A stretch of DNA of 64,000 nt from Lentzea fradiae (GTDB taxonomy: Bacteria; Actinomycetota; Actinomycetes; Mycobacteriales; Pseudonocardiaceae), in NCBI RefSeq assembly GCF_900100955.1, contig NZ_FNCC01000001.1, positions 124,001 through 188,000 of the forward strand, written 5' to 3'. Position 1 is the stretch's first letter. The number at the start of each line of letters is the position of its first letter. Of this stretch, positions 53,139 through 62,196 are shown piece after piece. Under the pieces are notes generated by a model. It made no database searches. It was not told the DNA's origin and worked only from the letters and a program-made list of their open reading frames with translations. The position numbers and the translations under genes are program-made.

Positions 53139-53783
53139 ATGCTGATCGATCGCACCATGCCGCTGGGCACCGCGCTCACCGCCACCTACGCGTCGGAGCG
53201 GGGCCCGCGCACGTACAACGCCGACGCGTACGCCAACGGCCGCCGCACGTTCGTCGTCGCCGACGGCGTGGGCGACTCACCGGCCGCCGCCGAAGCGGCG
53301 CACGCCGCCGCCCAGGCCGCAGCCCTGCTCACCGACCCGGTCACCGCGGTGCTGGCCGCCCGCGCCGCTCTCCAGGTCCACTCCGGTGACGCGGTCATCG
53401 TCGTGGCCACCGCGCGTCCGGACGGCGGCTTCGACGTGGCGTGGGCGGGCGACGCGCGCGCGTACGCCACGGACGGCGAGGAGTTCGTGCAGCTCACCAC
53501 CGACCACACGGTCGGCGAGTACTTCCGCGAGCGTGGAATCGTGGCGGAGCCGCGCATGGACCACGTCGTCACGAACACGGTCCGCAACGCGACCGCCGAG
53601 AACATCGGCCGTGCCGCGACCAGGGCCGCCCGGCTCGTCCTCGTGTCCGACGGCGTGTACGGGCCGTTGGGGCACAACGGGATCGAGGCGATCCTGTCCG
53701 GTCAGGCTTCGGCCGAGCGGCTGGTGCGAGCGGCCCTGTACGCGGGCGGAACGGACAACGCGACCGCCGTCGTGGTGAGCTGA
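53139..53783 (+). CDS. Short PP2C-like serine/threonine phosphatase
   Basis: 214 residues. The metal-binding motifs are recognisable: RTYNADAY, FVVADGVGD, VLVSDGVYG and the C-terminal GTDNATAVVV. The family is usually about 240 residues, so this is a compact version. AGGAGG six bases before ATG 53139 decides the start. The partner kinase is not in the window. It converges with Ku, with only one base between the stops. Confidence 0.82.
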   Translation: MLIDRTMPLGTALTATYASERGPRTYNADAYANGRRTFVVADGVGDSPAAAEAAHAAAQAAALLTDPVTAVLAARAALQVHSGDAVIVVATARPDGGFDVAWAGDARAYATDGEEFVQLTTDHTVGEYFRERGIVAEPRMDHVVTNTVRNATAENIGRAATRAARLVLVSDGVYGPLGHNGIEAILSGQASAERLVRAALYAGGTDNATAVVVS

Positions 53784-53784
53784 T

Positions 53785-54597
53785 CTAGCCGGCCTTCTTC
53801 TTGCCGCCGCCGCGCTTCTTCTTGCTCGCCTCGACGCTGCGCTGCAACGCCTCCATGAGGTCCACGACGTCCGTGGCGGCGGACGGCTCCTCCTCCACCA
53901 CGATCTCGCGGCCCTTCTGCTTGTCCTCGATCAGCTTGTTGACGCGCTCGGTGTAGGTGTCGCGGTAGTCCTTCGGGCGCCAGTCGTCGGCCATCGACTC
54001 GACCAGCGACATCGCCATGTCGAGCTCCTTGCCGCGCGGCGCACGTCCCTCCGGCGTCACGTCGAGGACGTCCTCGGGCTTGCGGATCTCGTCGGCGAAG
54101 AACAGCGTGTGGACGGCCAGGATGCCGTTGTCCTCCTTCAACGCCGTGAGGTACTGCTTGCCGCGCATGACGAACATCGCGATGCCCGCGCGGTTCGTCT
54201 TCTTCATCGCCTGCGCGAGCAGCAGGTACGGCCGGGAGAACTCGGCCTTCGCCGGTCCCAGCCAGTAGGTCTTCTGGAAGTACACGGGGTCGATCTCGTC
54301 GAGGTCGACGAACGCCTCGATGTCGAGCGTGCGCGAACGGCCGGGCGCGATCTCGTCCAGCTCCTCGGGCTCCACGACGACGTACTCGCCGCTCTCGACC
54401 TCGTGCCCTTTCACGATCTTGTCGTAGGGCACCTCACGCCCGGTCCGCTCGTTGACGCGCTTGTACCGGATGCGGTCCGACGTGCCGCGCTGGAACTGGT
54501 TGAAGTGCACCGTGTGGTCCGTGGTGGCGCTGTACAGCTCCACCGGGATCGTCACCAGGCCGAAACTGATCGACCCGCTCCAGATAGCCCGTGCCAT
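53785..54597 (-). CDS. ku: Ku, non-homologous end-joining protein
   Basis: 270 residues with the bacterial Ku core: MARAIWSGSISFGLVTIPVEL at the start, then DKIVKGHEVESGEYVV and YWLGPAKAEFSRPYLLLAQA. It ends in a Lys/Arg-rich tail of the kind that aids DNA binding. Ku forms a ring on DNA ends and recruits ligase LigD. No ligD is seen in this window, so it must be elsewhere or a different ligase is used. Confidence 0.95.
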   Translation of the reverse strand: MARAIWSGSISFGLVTIPVELYSATTDHTVHFNQFQRGTSDRIRYKRVNERTGREVPYDKIVKGHEVESGEYVVVEPEELDEIAPGRSRTLDIEAFVDLDEIDPVYFQKTYWLGPAKAEFSRPYLLLAQAMKKTNRAGIAMFVMRGKQYLTALKEDNGILAVHTLFFADEIRKPEDVLDVTPEGRAPRGKELDMAMSLVESMADDWRPKDYRDTYTERVNKLIEDKQKGREIVVEEEPSAATDVVDLMEALQRSVEASKKKRGGGKKKAG

Positions 54598-54643
54598 GAG
54601 GTGGACGTACCCGCTCCGTGCCGCGCCGAACCACCCGGCGGGT

Positions 54644-54649
54644 TACGGT
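54644..54649 (+). promoter_or_regulatory. -10 box TACGGT for the phosphoesterase gene
   Basis: TACGGT, eight bases, then GTG 54658, without a Shine-Dalgarno. It lies in the 60-base gap divergent from Ku. Confidence 0.4.
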
Positions 54650-54657
54650 CCCCGATC

Positions 54658-55179
54658 GTGAGAGTCGTCGTGCTGTCCGACACCCACGCGCCGCGGTTCT
54701 GGAAGCGGTGCCCACCGGCCGTGGCCGAACACCTGCGGCCGGCCGACCTGATCCTGCACGCCGGTGACGTCTGCGTCGCGCCGGTGCTGGACGAGCTGGC
54801 CCGGTACGCGCCGGTCATCGCCGTGAGCGGCAACAACGACGGGCCGGACGTCGCCGCGTGGGGCGCACGCGAGACCGCCGAGTTCGAGATCGACGGCCTG
54901 CCGGTCGCGATGATCCACGACAGCGGCCAGAAGACCGGGCGGTGGGCCAGGATGCGCCGCCGCTTCCCGGCGGCGCGCCTCGTCGTGTTCGGGCACTCGC
55001 ACATCCCCTGGGACGAGGAACGCGACGGGTTGCGCGTGTTCAACCCCGGCTCACCCACGGACAAGCGCCGTCAGCCGCACGCCACCGTCGGGCTGCTGGA
55101 GGTGTCCGGCGGTGAGCTGCTGGACGCGCGCATCGTGCCGCTCGCCCACCCGGCGAGCAGGGGGCCGAGCAGCTCGTAG
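54658..55179 (+). CDS. YfcE/MJ0936-type metallophosphoesterase
   Basis: 173 residues. The metal-site motifs are SDTHAP (Asp8, His10), HAGDV (Asp37), GNND (Asn60), MIHDSG (His87) and FGHSH (His113, His115). These small calcineurin-like enzymes hydrolyse phosphodiesters. The last 109 bases overlap the convergent hydrolase gene, and the overlap includes the conserved end of this protein (NPGSPTDKRR is just upstream). Confidence 0.85.
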   Translation: MRVVVLSDTHAPRFWKRCPPAVAEHLRPADLILHAGDVCVAPVLDELARYAPVIAVSGNNDGPDVAAWGARETAEFEIDGLPVAMIHDSGQKTGRWARMRRRFPAARLVVFGHSHIPWDEERDGLRVFNPGSPTDKRRQPHATVGLLEVSGGELLDARIVPLAHPASRGPSSS

Positions 55180-55865
55180 ACGTGCGGGTCGAAGCCCATG
55201 CCGGTGTGCGTGCTGTGCACCTCGACGCAGTCCGCGCACGGGTCCTGGCACAGCTCCCACGGCACGACGCCGTCGGACCGCGAGAAGATCGAGACCGCCG
55301 GGACCCGCAACGGTTCCGCGAGGTGCTGGATGTGCTCGTCGAAGCACGGTCCGCGCAGGCAGTCGTCGTCGAGCAGGCCGGGGACGCCCGCGGCGGCGAG
55401 CCTGGTCAGGAACCGCACTATGCGCATGACGTTGGGATGCGCGCCGAGCGGGTCCAGGATCGGGCTGCCCAGCATGACGAGCCCGTGCACCAGGTCGGGC
55501 CGCCGGGCGGCGACCATGCGCGCGAGGCCGCCGCCGCGGCTCTGGCCGAGCAGCACCACGGGGCGGCCGGTGCGCTCGGCGTGCTCCTCGGTGCTGCGCA
55601 GGAGCGTGGACAACAGCTGCGCGGTGCAGCCGACGGTCAGCCCGACCCCCGAGCCCACCGGCCGGTAACCGCGGGCGCGCAGCCACCAGCCCGCGGGCCA
55701 GAGGCTGAACCCTCCCGCGCCGAATCCGGGCACGAGGACGACACCGAGGCCGCCTCCCTCGTCGGGATCGGCGTTGTGCCACACCGGGTGGCGCAGCAAC
55801 CGCGGTACGTCCCACAACGCCCTGAACGCGCTTTCCCGCGCCACAGAACGCAATCCGTCGAACAT
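55071..55865 (-). CDS. Lipase-like alpha/beta hydrolase
   Basis: 264 residues. GFGAGGFSLWPAGWWLRARGY forms the oxyanion region and LLGQSRGG is the nucleophile elbow; FSRSDGVVPW holds the likely acid and STHTGMGFDP the histidine. It resembles triacylglycerol lipase-like intracellular hydrolases. The last 35 residues are Ser/Pro-rich and unconserved, and they are encoded opposite the conserved end of the phosphoesterase. The C-terminus was probably extended by loss of an earlier stop. Confidence 0.78.
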   Translation of the reverse strand: MFDGLRSVARESAFRALWDVPRLLRHPVWHNADPDEGGGLGVVLVPGFGAGGFSLWPAGWWLRARGYRPVGSGVGLTVGCTAQLLSTLLRSTEEHAERTGRPVVLLGQSRGGGLARMVAARRPDLVHGLVMLGSPILDPLGAHPNVMRIVRFLTRLAAAGVPGLLDDDCLRGPCFDEHIQHLAEPLRVPAVSIFSRSDGVVPWELCQDPCADCVEVHSTHTGMGFDPHVYELLGPLLAGWASGTMRASSSSPPDTSSSPTVACG

Positions 55866-55881
55866 GCCTGAGGTTTGCCGG

Positions 55882-58761
55882 TCAGCCGGGAGCTAAACCG
55901 AGATTCCGCAGCGAGGCGTGTCCCGGACGCCAGTGCGTCGACACTGCCACATATCTCGCGGTCGTTGCGGCACCGTAAGTCCTGCCGTCGACGCTGAACG
56001 TGACGGTGTGCGGCGGCGGCACGCCTTCGGTCCACTTCAGACGGACGGAACCGATCACGTGCGGCGCGCCGAGGTCGACGACCATGCGTCCGTCCCTGCC
56101 CGGCGTCCACGCGGTCCGCTCCGACCCGTCGACCGCGGCGGCCGGGTCGCTCATGCCGGGCGGCAGCACCGAGTGCGGGAAGGTCACGCGGCCCAGCGCG
56201 AGGTCGTCGAACGGGAACGCCTTCGCGCCGGGCACGGTCACCGTCCGGCTGCCCTTCCGGAGCACGACCCGCAGCGAGAAGCCGTCGCGGTGGGTCAGCG
56301 TGAACCGGGCGGGACCGCCGCGGAACGTGACGCGCCGGGCGTCGTGCACGACCGCCGTGACGCCCGGCGGGAGGCCCTGGGTGGTGAACCACGGCGCCTC
56401 CACCCGTGCCGTCGCGGCGGGTAGCGAGAGCGTGTAGGCGATGCCGGTGTCCGTGGTGACCTGCGTGCCGCGGTACAGGCGGGTGCCGTGCAGGTGGACC
56501 GTGCCGCTGACGTCGGCGTCCGAGAGGTTGAAAAGTGTCAGGAAACCGTCCGCGGTGCTCGCCCGCACGCTGTCGGGGGTCCGCGGTACCGGGTTCGCCG
56601 CAATCTTCCGCAGGTCGGCGCGGACATGGCCCTCGATCACCCCGGCGGGGAGCGTGATCGTGTCCCCGTGCACGGTGATCGGCTCGTCCGAACGCGCGAC
56701 GAACCCCGCCCGTCCGTCCACGTCCAGCCATCCGGGGGTGCTGAGGTCGGGCCTCGGGTACTCGGCGACCGTCGTCCATTCCGTGCCGTCCAGGGACGTC
56801 TCGACGCGGTAGGCGACGGCAGCCGCTGTCTCCCAGCGCAGCCGCACGCTCCGCACGGTCGTCTCGGTGCCGAGGTCCACGGACAGCCAGCTGTCGGTCC
56901 GTCCGCGTTCGGAGCGGGCGACCGCCCAGCGAGTGGAGGGGTTGCCGTCGGTCGCCTTCTCCGGTTCGAAGCCGGGGTCGAACGACGACGCCGTGGGGTG
57001 GCCTTGCGCGGCATCGACCTCGAAGTCGAAGATCGAGTAGCCGTAGGTGGGATGCGGCGTGACGCCGAGCATGCGGACGTGACGCGCCGTCGTCGCCGGG
57101 AACGTCAGCTCGTCGACCCGGAACCCTTCTCTGGCCCGGACCGTGACGCGACCAGACGCTCCGGTGTAGGTGCGGGAACCGGTGAGACCGGGCATCCCGG
57201 CCATCGCGAGGTTGTGCACGTCCACGCGTCCTGGCCGGGGGAGCGCGCACACGACCGTGCCCGTGGGCAGCGTGGCCGTGCCGGCGAAACCGTCCGCGAA
57301 CCGCAGCAGGCACGCCGTCGCGTCGAACCCGTCGCGAACCCCTTGGTACGCCACGGCGTTGCGTCCGGTCACCGTCGCGGACGGCAGCAGCGACGGCGCC
57401 GGGCCGCTGATCTTGAACAACCAGTCGTCGTGGTGCGGCTGCCACGCGAGCTTGGTGAAACCCGGCTTGGTCACCGTCCCCGCCCACGCCGCCGCGGACT
57501 GGTGGGTCAGCAGGCCGGGGTCCGCGCCGTGGTCGATCGTGATCGCCGCACGAGCGAAGAACTCCTCCTCCGGCACCGGTTCCGCCCCCGGGCGCAGCTC
57601 GTGCAGCAGGTAGCTGATCGCGAGCTCTGCCCGTGCCTCCGGCTCGTACTTGGCCTCCCCGGAGAACTTCGCCAGCCGGTGCACGGGCGGGTGCGCCTGG
57701 TAGGCGAGCAGCCGGGACGCGAGCGCGGCCTCGGCGCGGGCGGCCATCGGGTCGCGCAGCACGGTGGAGCGGAACGCGAGCGGCAGCACGTCCCGGCCGT
57801 ACAGGTGCTCGCGGTCGGCGACCATCGGCATGAGCGGCTCACCGGCGTCGCTCATCGTGGCGAGGATGGTGCGCCACAACAGCTCCCCGTTCGGCTGGCG
57901 GGTCAGCACCTCGGGCAGCGGCCTGCCCGCGAGCAGGAAGTGCACGGCGTTGCGGCCGGAGGTGCGCCACAGCTCCTCCTGGTAGTGCGGGCCGAACGAG
58001 CCGTGGTTCTCGACGATGAACGTGTCGTGCAGGTTCGCCGCGGTGTTGGCCGACACCGGCACCCCGTCCACGACGGCCGTCGTGGCGAGGTCGGCCGCGG
58101 GCAGCCCCGCCTCGTTGCGGCTCCACCGGCCGAACGCCTCCCGCCAGCCCGGCCCGTCGCCGTGCCAGGCGATCCCGGGCGCCAGTGCCTGGGCGTAGAC
58201 GCCCATCTCCTCCAGCTTCGTGTCGCCGCGGTAGCCACCGGTGAGACCGCGAGGCGTCCAGCCGCCCGAGCGCGGGTCGTCGGACGTGCCGAGCGACGCC
58301 GTGTACTCGGCCTGGCCGCGGGTGATCGCCTCGACGTCCGCGCGGGTCGCCGCGTCGAGGTCGGACCAGAGCAGGCGGGCGGCCAGCACGAAGTAGGACT
58401 GGAACGTGGTGTCCCAGAACAACGTCTTGCCCCACTCGCCGCCGCCCGCGAGGACGTTGCTCGCCGCGAAGTGCTTGATCGTGGCGAGTGTGTGCTGACG
58501 CAGCACGTCCTGCTCGACACCGGCGAGCGCCGCGTCGTAGGCGCCCCTGGTGAGCAGGACGGCGTTGCCGAGCACGACCGCGAACCCGAAGTCGGTGCGC
58601 CGGTACCACCCGGCCGCCGCGTCGTACTGCGTCTGCGCCCACCGCGTGTGCCGGAGCAGGGCCTCGTGGTAGACGTCCCTGGCCGGCGCTGCGGAGGCGA
58701 CGGCCGGTGTCAGGGTGAGCAGACCGGTGGCGGCGAGGAAGGTCCTCCTGTTGATCAGCAC
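55882..58761 (-). CDS. Secreted lyase/toroid protein with two discoidin domains
   Basis: 959 residues. The signal LINRRTFLAATGLLTLTP has a twin-arginine motif, suggesting Tat export. Residues 30-400 form an alpha/alpha toroid with RLLWSDLDAATRADVEAI and NHGSFGPHYQEELWR, similar to family-8-like lyases or toroid glycosidases. Two discoidin (F5/8 type C, CBM32-like) domains follow, at roughly 560-680 and 850-950. It is translated with the GH97 gene: its GTG start overlaps that gene by seven bases. The substrate is unknown; an acidic or galactose-containing polysaccharide is plausible. Confidence 0.72.
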   Translation of the reverse strand: MLINRRTFLAATGLLTLTPAVASAAPARDVYHEALLRHTRWAQTQYDAAAGWYRRTDFGFAVVLGNAVLLTRGAYDAALAGVEQDVLRQHTLATIKHFAASNVLAGGGEWGKTLFWDTTFQSYFVLAARLLWSDLDAATRADVEAITRGQAEYTASLGTSDDPRSGGWTPRGLTGGYRGDTKLEEMGVYAQALAPGIAWHGDGPGWREAFGRWSRNEAGLPAADLATTAVVDGVPVSANTAANLHDTFIVENHGSFGPHYQEELWRTSGRNAVHFLLAGRPLPEVLTRQPNGELLWRTILATMSDAGEPLMPMVADREHLYGRDVLPLAFRSTVLRDPMAARAEAALASRLLAYQAHPPVHRLAKFSGEAKYEPEARAELAISYLLHELRPGAEPVPEEEFFARAAITIDHGADPGLLTHQSAAAWAGTVTKPGFTKLAWQPHHDDWLFKISGPAPSLLPSATVTGRNAVAYQGVRDGFDATACLLRFADGFAGTATLPTGTVVCALPRPGRVDVHNLAMAGMPGLTGSRTYTGASGRVTVRAREGFRVDELTFPATTARHVRMLGVTPHPTYGYSIFDFEVDAAQGHPTASSFDPGFEPEKATDGNPSTRWAVARSERGRTDSWLSVDLGTETTVRSVRLRWETAAAVAYRVETSLDGTEWTTVAEYPRPDLSTPGWLDVDGRAGFVARSDEPITVHGDTITLPAGVIEGHVRADLRKIAANPVPRTPDSVRASTADGFLTLFNLSDADVSGTVHLHGTRLYRGTQVTTDTGIAYTLSLPAATARVEAPWFTTQGLPPGVTAVVHDARRVTFRGGPARFTLTHRDGFSLRVVLRKGSRTVTVPGAKAFPFDDLALGRVTFPHSVLPPGMSDPAAAVDGSERTAWTPGRDGRMVVDLGAPHVIGSVRLKWTEGVPPPHTVTFSVDGRTYGAATTARYVAVSTHWRPGHASLRNLGLAPG

Positions 58762-61307
58762 GCGAGCGCGGCCTCCACCCAGTCGGCGTGGTCGAAGTTC
58801 TTGCCGTCGCCTCCGTCGGTGACGCGCAGGCTGAGCATCCGGACGCTGGTGACGTCCACGTCGATCGGTCGTGCGGCGCCCTTTCCGCTGATCACCCCGC
58901 TGTCGAAGAGCAGCTTGTCGTCGCCGAACACCTGGAACACAACGGAACCCGGCTGCTCGGTCTCGTCGTCGAGGCCGACCTGCGCGGTGAGGTGGTCGCA
59001 GCCGCGTCCGAGGTAGACCGACACCTCGGACGGCGCGTGCACGCCGAGCCCCTTGGCGTACGTGACACCGCCGATGGTCAACGTTTTGCCGTCACCACCG
59101 GAGTTCTCGCCGTTGGAGCGGTCGCGTTCGACCGGCCCCCAGCCGTTGGACTCGCTCATGAACGGCAGATCGCTCACCCACGCGCCATCGGCGGGTACCG
59201 GTGGCGGCACGAACGCCTTCGCCGCCTGCTCGACGTGCACCCCGTCGCCGAAGGTCGCGACGACCGGCACGTCCACCGGCCCGATGCCGCTACCCGCCGT
59301 CAGGTGCCAGGCACCGCTGACCGACTCACCCGGCGCGAGCTCGCGGCGGGTGACCACGGGTCCGCTCACGCTCCAGCCCTCCGGGGCGACGGCCCGCAGC
59401 GTGACGTCGCGGATCTCCTGGTCGCCGTTGGTGAACGTGCCGGTGACCTCCAGCCGTGACCCCGGCGGGGTGTCGGCGGGAGTGTCCGGCGTGACCGTCA
59501 ACGTCGTCGCAGGGACCTGTCGGATCGGCTCGTCGCACGTCTGAAGACCCGGCCGGTAGCGGCAGACGACGGCGGCGAACCCGCCGTTGCGCCTGGCCGG
59601 GACGGAGAGCGCGTCGGTGCGACCCAGCACCTGCCGGTCGCGGACGACGTCGGCGCGCGTCTCGGGGTCGCGGACCGTCTCGACCAGCCACTGCCCGCCG
59701 CCCAGGAACCCGAGCGGCGCCGTCAGCGTGCGTTCCGGACCCGTGATGCCGCCGATGAACCACCTCTCGCCGGCACGGCGGGCGACCACCGCGTGGGAGT
59801 CAGGGTCACCGTCGAGCAGCCGGGTCTCGTCCCAGACCGTCGGCACCTGGTCGAGGTAACGCAACGCCTGCGGATGCCGTCCGTACGCCTCGGGTTTGTC
59901 CGCGAAGTGCGTCCAGCCCGAATCGTAGACGACCGGCAGCGCGACCTCGTGCGCGACCGACGCCTCCTTCGTGCCGACCTCCAGCGACACCGGCGTGTAG
60001 TCCATCGAGCCGACGACGTTGCGGGTGAAGAACTGCACCGGGTTGTCGGCGGCGGGCGGGAAGTTCTCGGCGCCGCGCACGGCCTCCATCGTGAGCACGT
60101 GCGGCCAGGTCCTGGCGAGACCGTGCGGGATGGTCGAGCCGTGGAAGTTGACCATCAGCCGCAGGTCGGCCGTCTTCCGCAGCACCGCGTCGTACCAGCG
60201 GTAGCGCTCCTGCGAGTCGGACTCCATGAAGTCGAGCTTCACGCCCTTCGCGCCCCACTGCTTCACCTTCGGCAGCAGCGCGTCGCGTTCCTGCTCGGTG
60301 TCGAGGTCGCTCCACCTGATCCACAGCAGGACCTCCACGCCCCGCGCACGGGCGTAGCGGATCAGCTCCGGCACCCACGCGGCGCTCCAGCCCTCGTCGA
60401 CCAGCGTGTACGGCCAGCCGTTGCGGGCGGCGAAGTCCACGTACCGCTTCTGCCGCTCGAAGTCGCCGGGGCTGGAGTGCTCGCTCAGCCACGACCACGC
60501 GACCTTGCCCGGCACCACCCACGACGCGTCCCCGAGCTTCGACGGCGTCGCGAGGTCGTCGACCAGCGTCGAGGTGCTGACGGTGGCCAGGTCGCCGACG
60601 ATCGCCGTGCGCCACGGCGTGGTGCCCGCCGACTCGACCCGTTCGTCGGCCAGGACGACCTGGAACCCGCCACCGGCGGCCCGCAGCCTGCTCCCCGTGT
60701 ACCGTCCGTCCACATCGGACTCGGTGAGCAGCGCGAAGTCCGGCCCCGACTGGAAGAGCGACGGGTAACCGAACTCGCCGCTCGCCGCTCCCGCCGTCGT
60801 GCGCACGCGGTTGGCCTCGTACCAGGCGTTGTAGGGGAGCAGCCACGCCTTCGCGTCGGCCGGGAGGCGGAAGCTCGACGCCTCCGCCGTGACGCTGTCC
60901 GGGCCGGGCAGCACGTAGCGGTAGGCGACGCCGTCCGGTGCCGCCCGCACGACGAGGTCGAAGCTGCCGTGGGCGTTGCGGAAGCCCAGCCGCGTCTCCG
61001 TCATGCGGGTCGCGCGCTGCATCCGCTTGCCGTGCGGCATCGAGTACCGCTCCTGGACAACGCGGTCACGGCGTCCGGTGAACACCAGGTCCGTCGTGAG
61101 GTCGGCGGTGGCCGTGGTGAGCCCGACCGCGGCGGGGTGCAGGACCGTTCTGCCTTGACGGCGCACGGCCAGCGTCAGCTTTCCGCCGGTCAAGGCGATG
61201 TCCGCGCTGACCTGACCCGGTCCGGCGACGGTCCAGCCGACGGGTGCGGCGACCGCGGGGACGGCGGGCAACAGCAGGGCGAGCACCAGTACGAGCAGTC
61301 GTGACAT
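58755..61307 (-). CDS. Secreted GH97 glycoside hydrolase with NPCBM domain
   Basis: 850 residues with a signal peptide (1-20). The GH97 core includes the N-terminal beta-sandwich and a TIM barrel with WIRWSDLDTE, GVKLDFMESD (Asp359), NFHGSTIPHGLARTWPH and TMEAVRGAE. An Asp in the KLDF strand is the nucleophile of retaining alpha-galactosidase-type GH97 enzymes, which favours that over inverting SusB-like alpha-glucosidases. A NEW3-type domain (about 620-700) and a C-terminal NPCBM domain (720-850) follow; NPCBM is common on alpha-galactosidases. GGAG lies nine bases before ATG 61307. It is the first gene of a two-gene operon. Confidence 0.86.
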   Translation of the reverse strand: MSRLLVLVLALLLPAVPAVAAPVGWTVAGPGQVSADIALTGGKLTLAVRRQGRTVLHPAAVGLTTATADLTTDLVFTGRRDRVVQERYSMPHGKRMQRATRMTETRLGFRNAHGSFDLVVRAAPDGVAYRYVLPGPDSVTAEASSFRLPADAKAWLLPYNAWYEANRVRTTAGAASGEFGYPSLFQSGPDFALLTESDVDGRYTGSRLRAAGGGFQVVLADERVESAGTTPWRTAIVGDLATVSTSTLVDDLATPSKLGDASWVVPGKVAWSWLSEHSSPGDFERQKRYVDFAARNGWPYTLVDEGWSAAWVPELIRYARARGVEVLLWIRWSDLDTEQERDALLPKVKQWGAKGVKLDFMESDSQERYRWYDAVLRKTADLRLMVNFHGSTIPHGLARTWPHVLTMEAVRGAENFPPAADNPVQFFTRNVVGSMDYTPVSLEVGTKEASVAHEVALPVVYDSGWTHFADKPEAYGRHPQALRYLDQVPTVWDETRLLDGDPDSHAVVARRAGERWFIGGITGPERTLTAPLGFLGGGQWLVETVRDPETRADVVRDRQVLGRTDALSVPARRNGGFAAVVCRYRPGLQTCDEPIRQVPATTLTVTPDTPADTPPGSRLEVTGTFTNGDQEIRDVTLRAVAPEGWSVSGPVVTRRELAPGESVSGAWHLTAGSGIGPVDVPVVATFGDGVHVEQAAKAFVPPPVPADGAWVSDLPFMSESNGWGPVERDRSNGENSGGDGKTLTIGGVTYAKGLGVHAPSEVSVYLGRGCDHLTAQVGLDDETEQPGSVVFQVFGDDKLLFDSGVISGKGAARPIDVDVTSVRMLSLRVTDGGDGKNFDHADWVEAALAC

Positions 61308-61338
61308 CGTTGTCAGCTCCCGGGGTGAGACCGCTCCC

Positions 61339-61386
61339 ATCGTGTTGGGGGCGATCACGCCCGGTCAAGGGGCTGATTTTCATCAG
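61339..61386 (-). promoter_or_regulatory. GH97 operon promoter with two inverted repeats
   Basis: On the minus strand TTGACC (61363-61368) and CACGAT (61339-61344) are spaced by 18 bases. The spacer contains GGGCG-N4-CGCCC (61349-61362). CTGAT-N4-ATCAG (61373-61386) lies just upstream of the -35. Either repeat could be an operator for a sugar-responsive repressor, which is not encoded nearby. Confidence 0.5.
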
Positions 61387-61403
61387 TCCTCTTGCGGACA
61401 GCG

Positions 61404-62018
61404 TCAGAGCACGACGATCTCGATCTCCTTGCCGAGCTTCGCGCCGCCGAGCAGGTCGAGGTCGTCGCCGCTCCAGAACCGGCCGGGGTCGTACCAGTTG
61501 GGCCTGCGCCGCGGCAGCAGCCCCATCTCCTCGTACGTCACGGCCACGATCTCCGCGCAGAACGCGCTCTCCAGCGAGGCTTCGGCCTTCGGGCCCACCG
61601 GAACGCGCCCGCGCAGCCACCGCGAGGCCAGCTTCGCCGTCGACGGGAACGGCGTGCCATCGAGCCGTGCCACCGTCTTCAGCGCCGCGTCCTCCATCTC
61701 GCGCGTCACCTCGTGGTCGAGCTGCCGCAGCCACGCCCGTTGCCCGTACTTGTCGTGCCACGTCACCACGGCGTCCCGCAGGTCGTGCAGCTGAGCGCCG
61801 CGCTGATGCGTGCCGCTCCACATGTCCCGCAACGACTTGCCCAGCTCCGCGTGCCACATCAACGGCGGCAGGTCGTCGATGACGATCGCCATGCCGACGT
61901 GGTTGACCGGGCTGTTCGTCATGGCCTGGATCGCCCGGTCCGCCGGGCTGCGCCCGCGGAACACCCACACGTCGCCGGTGCGCGTCATCTCGACGGCTTG
62001 GTCCAGAGTTGTCGGCAT
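61404..62018 (-). CDS. YiiX/YebB-like permuted papain-fold hydrolase
   Basis: 204 residues. The permuted order is visible: His40 in SPVNHVGMAI comes first, and the nucleophile Cys154 in SAFCAEIVAV comes late. This is the NlpC/P60-like YaeF/YiiX family of amidase/peptidase-like or lipid-acyl enzymes. No signal peptide is seen, so it acts in the cytoplasm or at the inner membrane face. It is divergent from a 52-residue membrane protein with a 19-base gap. Confidence 0.78.
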   Translation of the reverse strand: MPTTLDQAVEMTRTGDVWVFRGRSPADRAIQAMTNSPVNHVGMAIVIDDLPPLMWHAELGKSLRDMWSGTHQRGAQLHDLRDAVVTWHDKYGQRAWLRQLDHEVTREMEDAALKTVARLDGTPFPSTAKLASRWLRGRVPVGPKAEASLESAFCAEIVAVTYEEMGLLPRRRPNWYDPGRFWSGDDLDLLGGAKLGKEIEIVVL

Positions 62019-62025
62019 AGCCGAC

Positions 62026-62031
62026 TACCCT
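62026..62031 (+). promoter_or_regulatory. -10 box TACCCT for the small membrane protein gene
   Basis: TACCCT, six bases, then ATG 62038, within the 19-base divergent gap. The layout requires leaderless transcription. Confidence 0.45.
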
Positions 62032-62037
62032 AGGCAC

Positions 62038-62196
62038 ATGAAGCTCTGGAAGCTGCTCGGCATCGCCGCTTTCGCGGGTGTCGCGGCGAGCGGCGTGGCC
62101 GTCGCCCGCAACCAGCGCCGCCGGGCCGCGTACACCCCGGACGAGATCAGGGACCGCCTGCACGCGCGGCTCGCCGAGGCCGATTCCGCGAAGTGA
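62038..62196 (+). CDS. Small single-pass membrane protein (52 residues)
   Basis: MKLWKLLGIAAFAGVAASGVAVAR forms one membrane helix, followed by NQRRRAAYTPDEIRDRLHAR. The pattern of a helix, Arg cluster and YTPDEIRDRLHxRL tail is one I have seen in small actinobacterial proteins of unknown function. The coding frame is supported by G/C third positions. Confidence 0.7.
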   Translation: MKLWKLLGIAAFAGVAASGVAVARNQRRRAAYTPDEIRDRLHARLAEADSAK

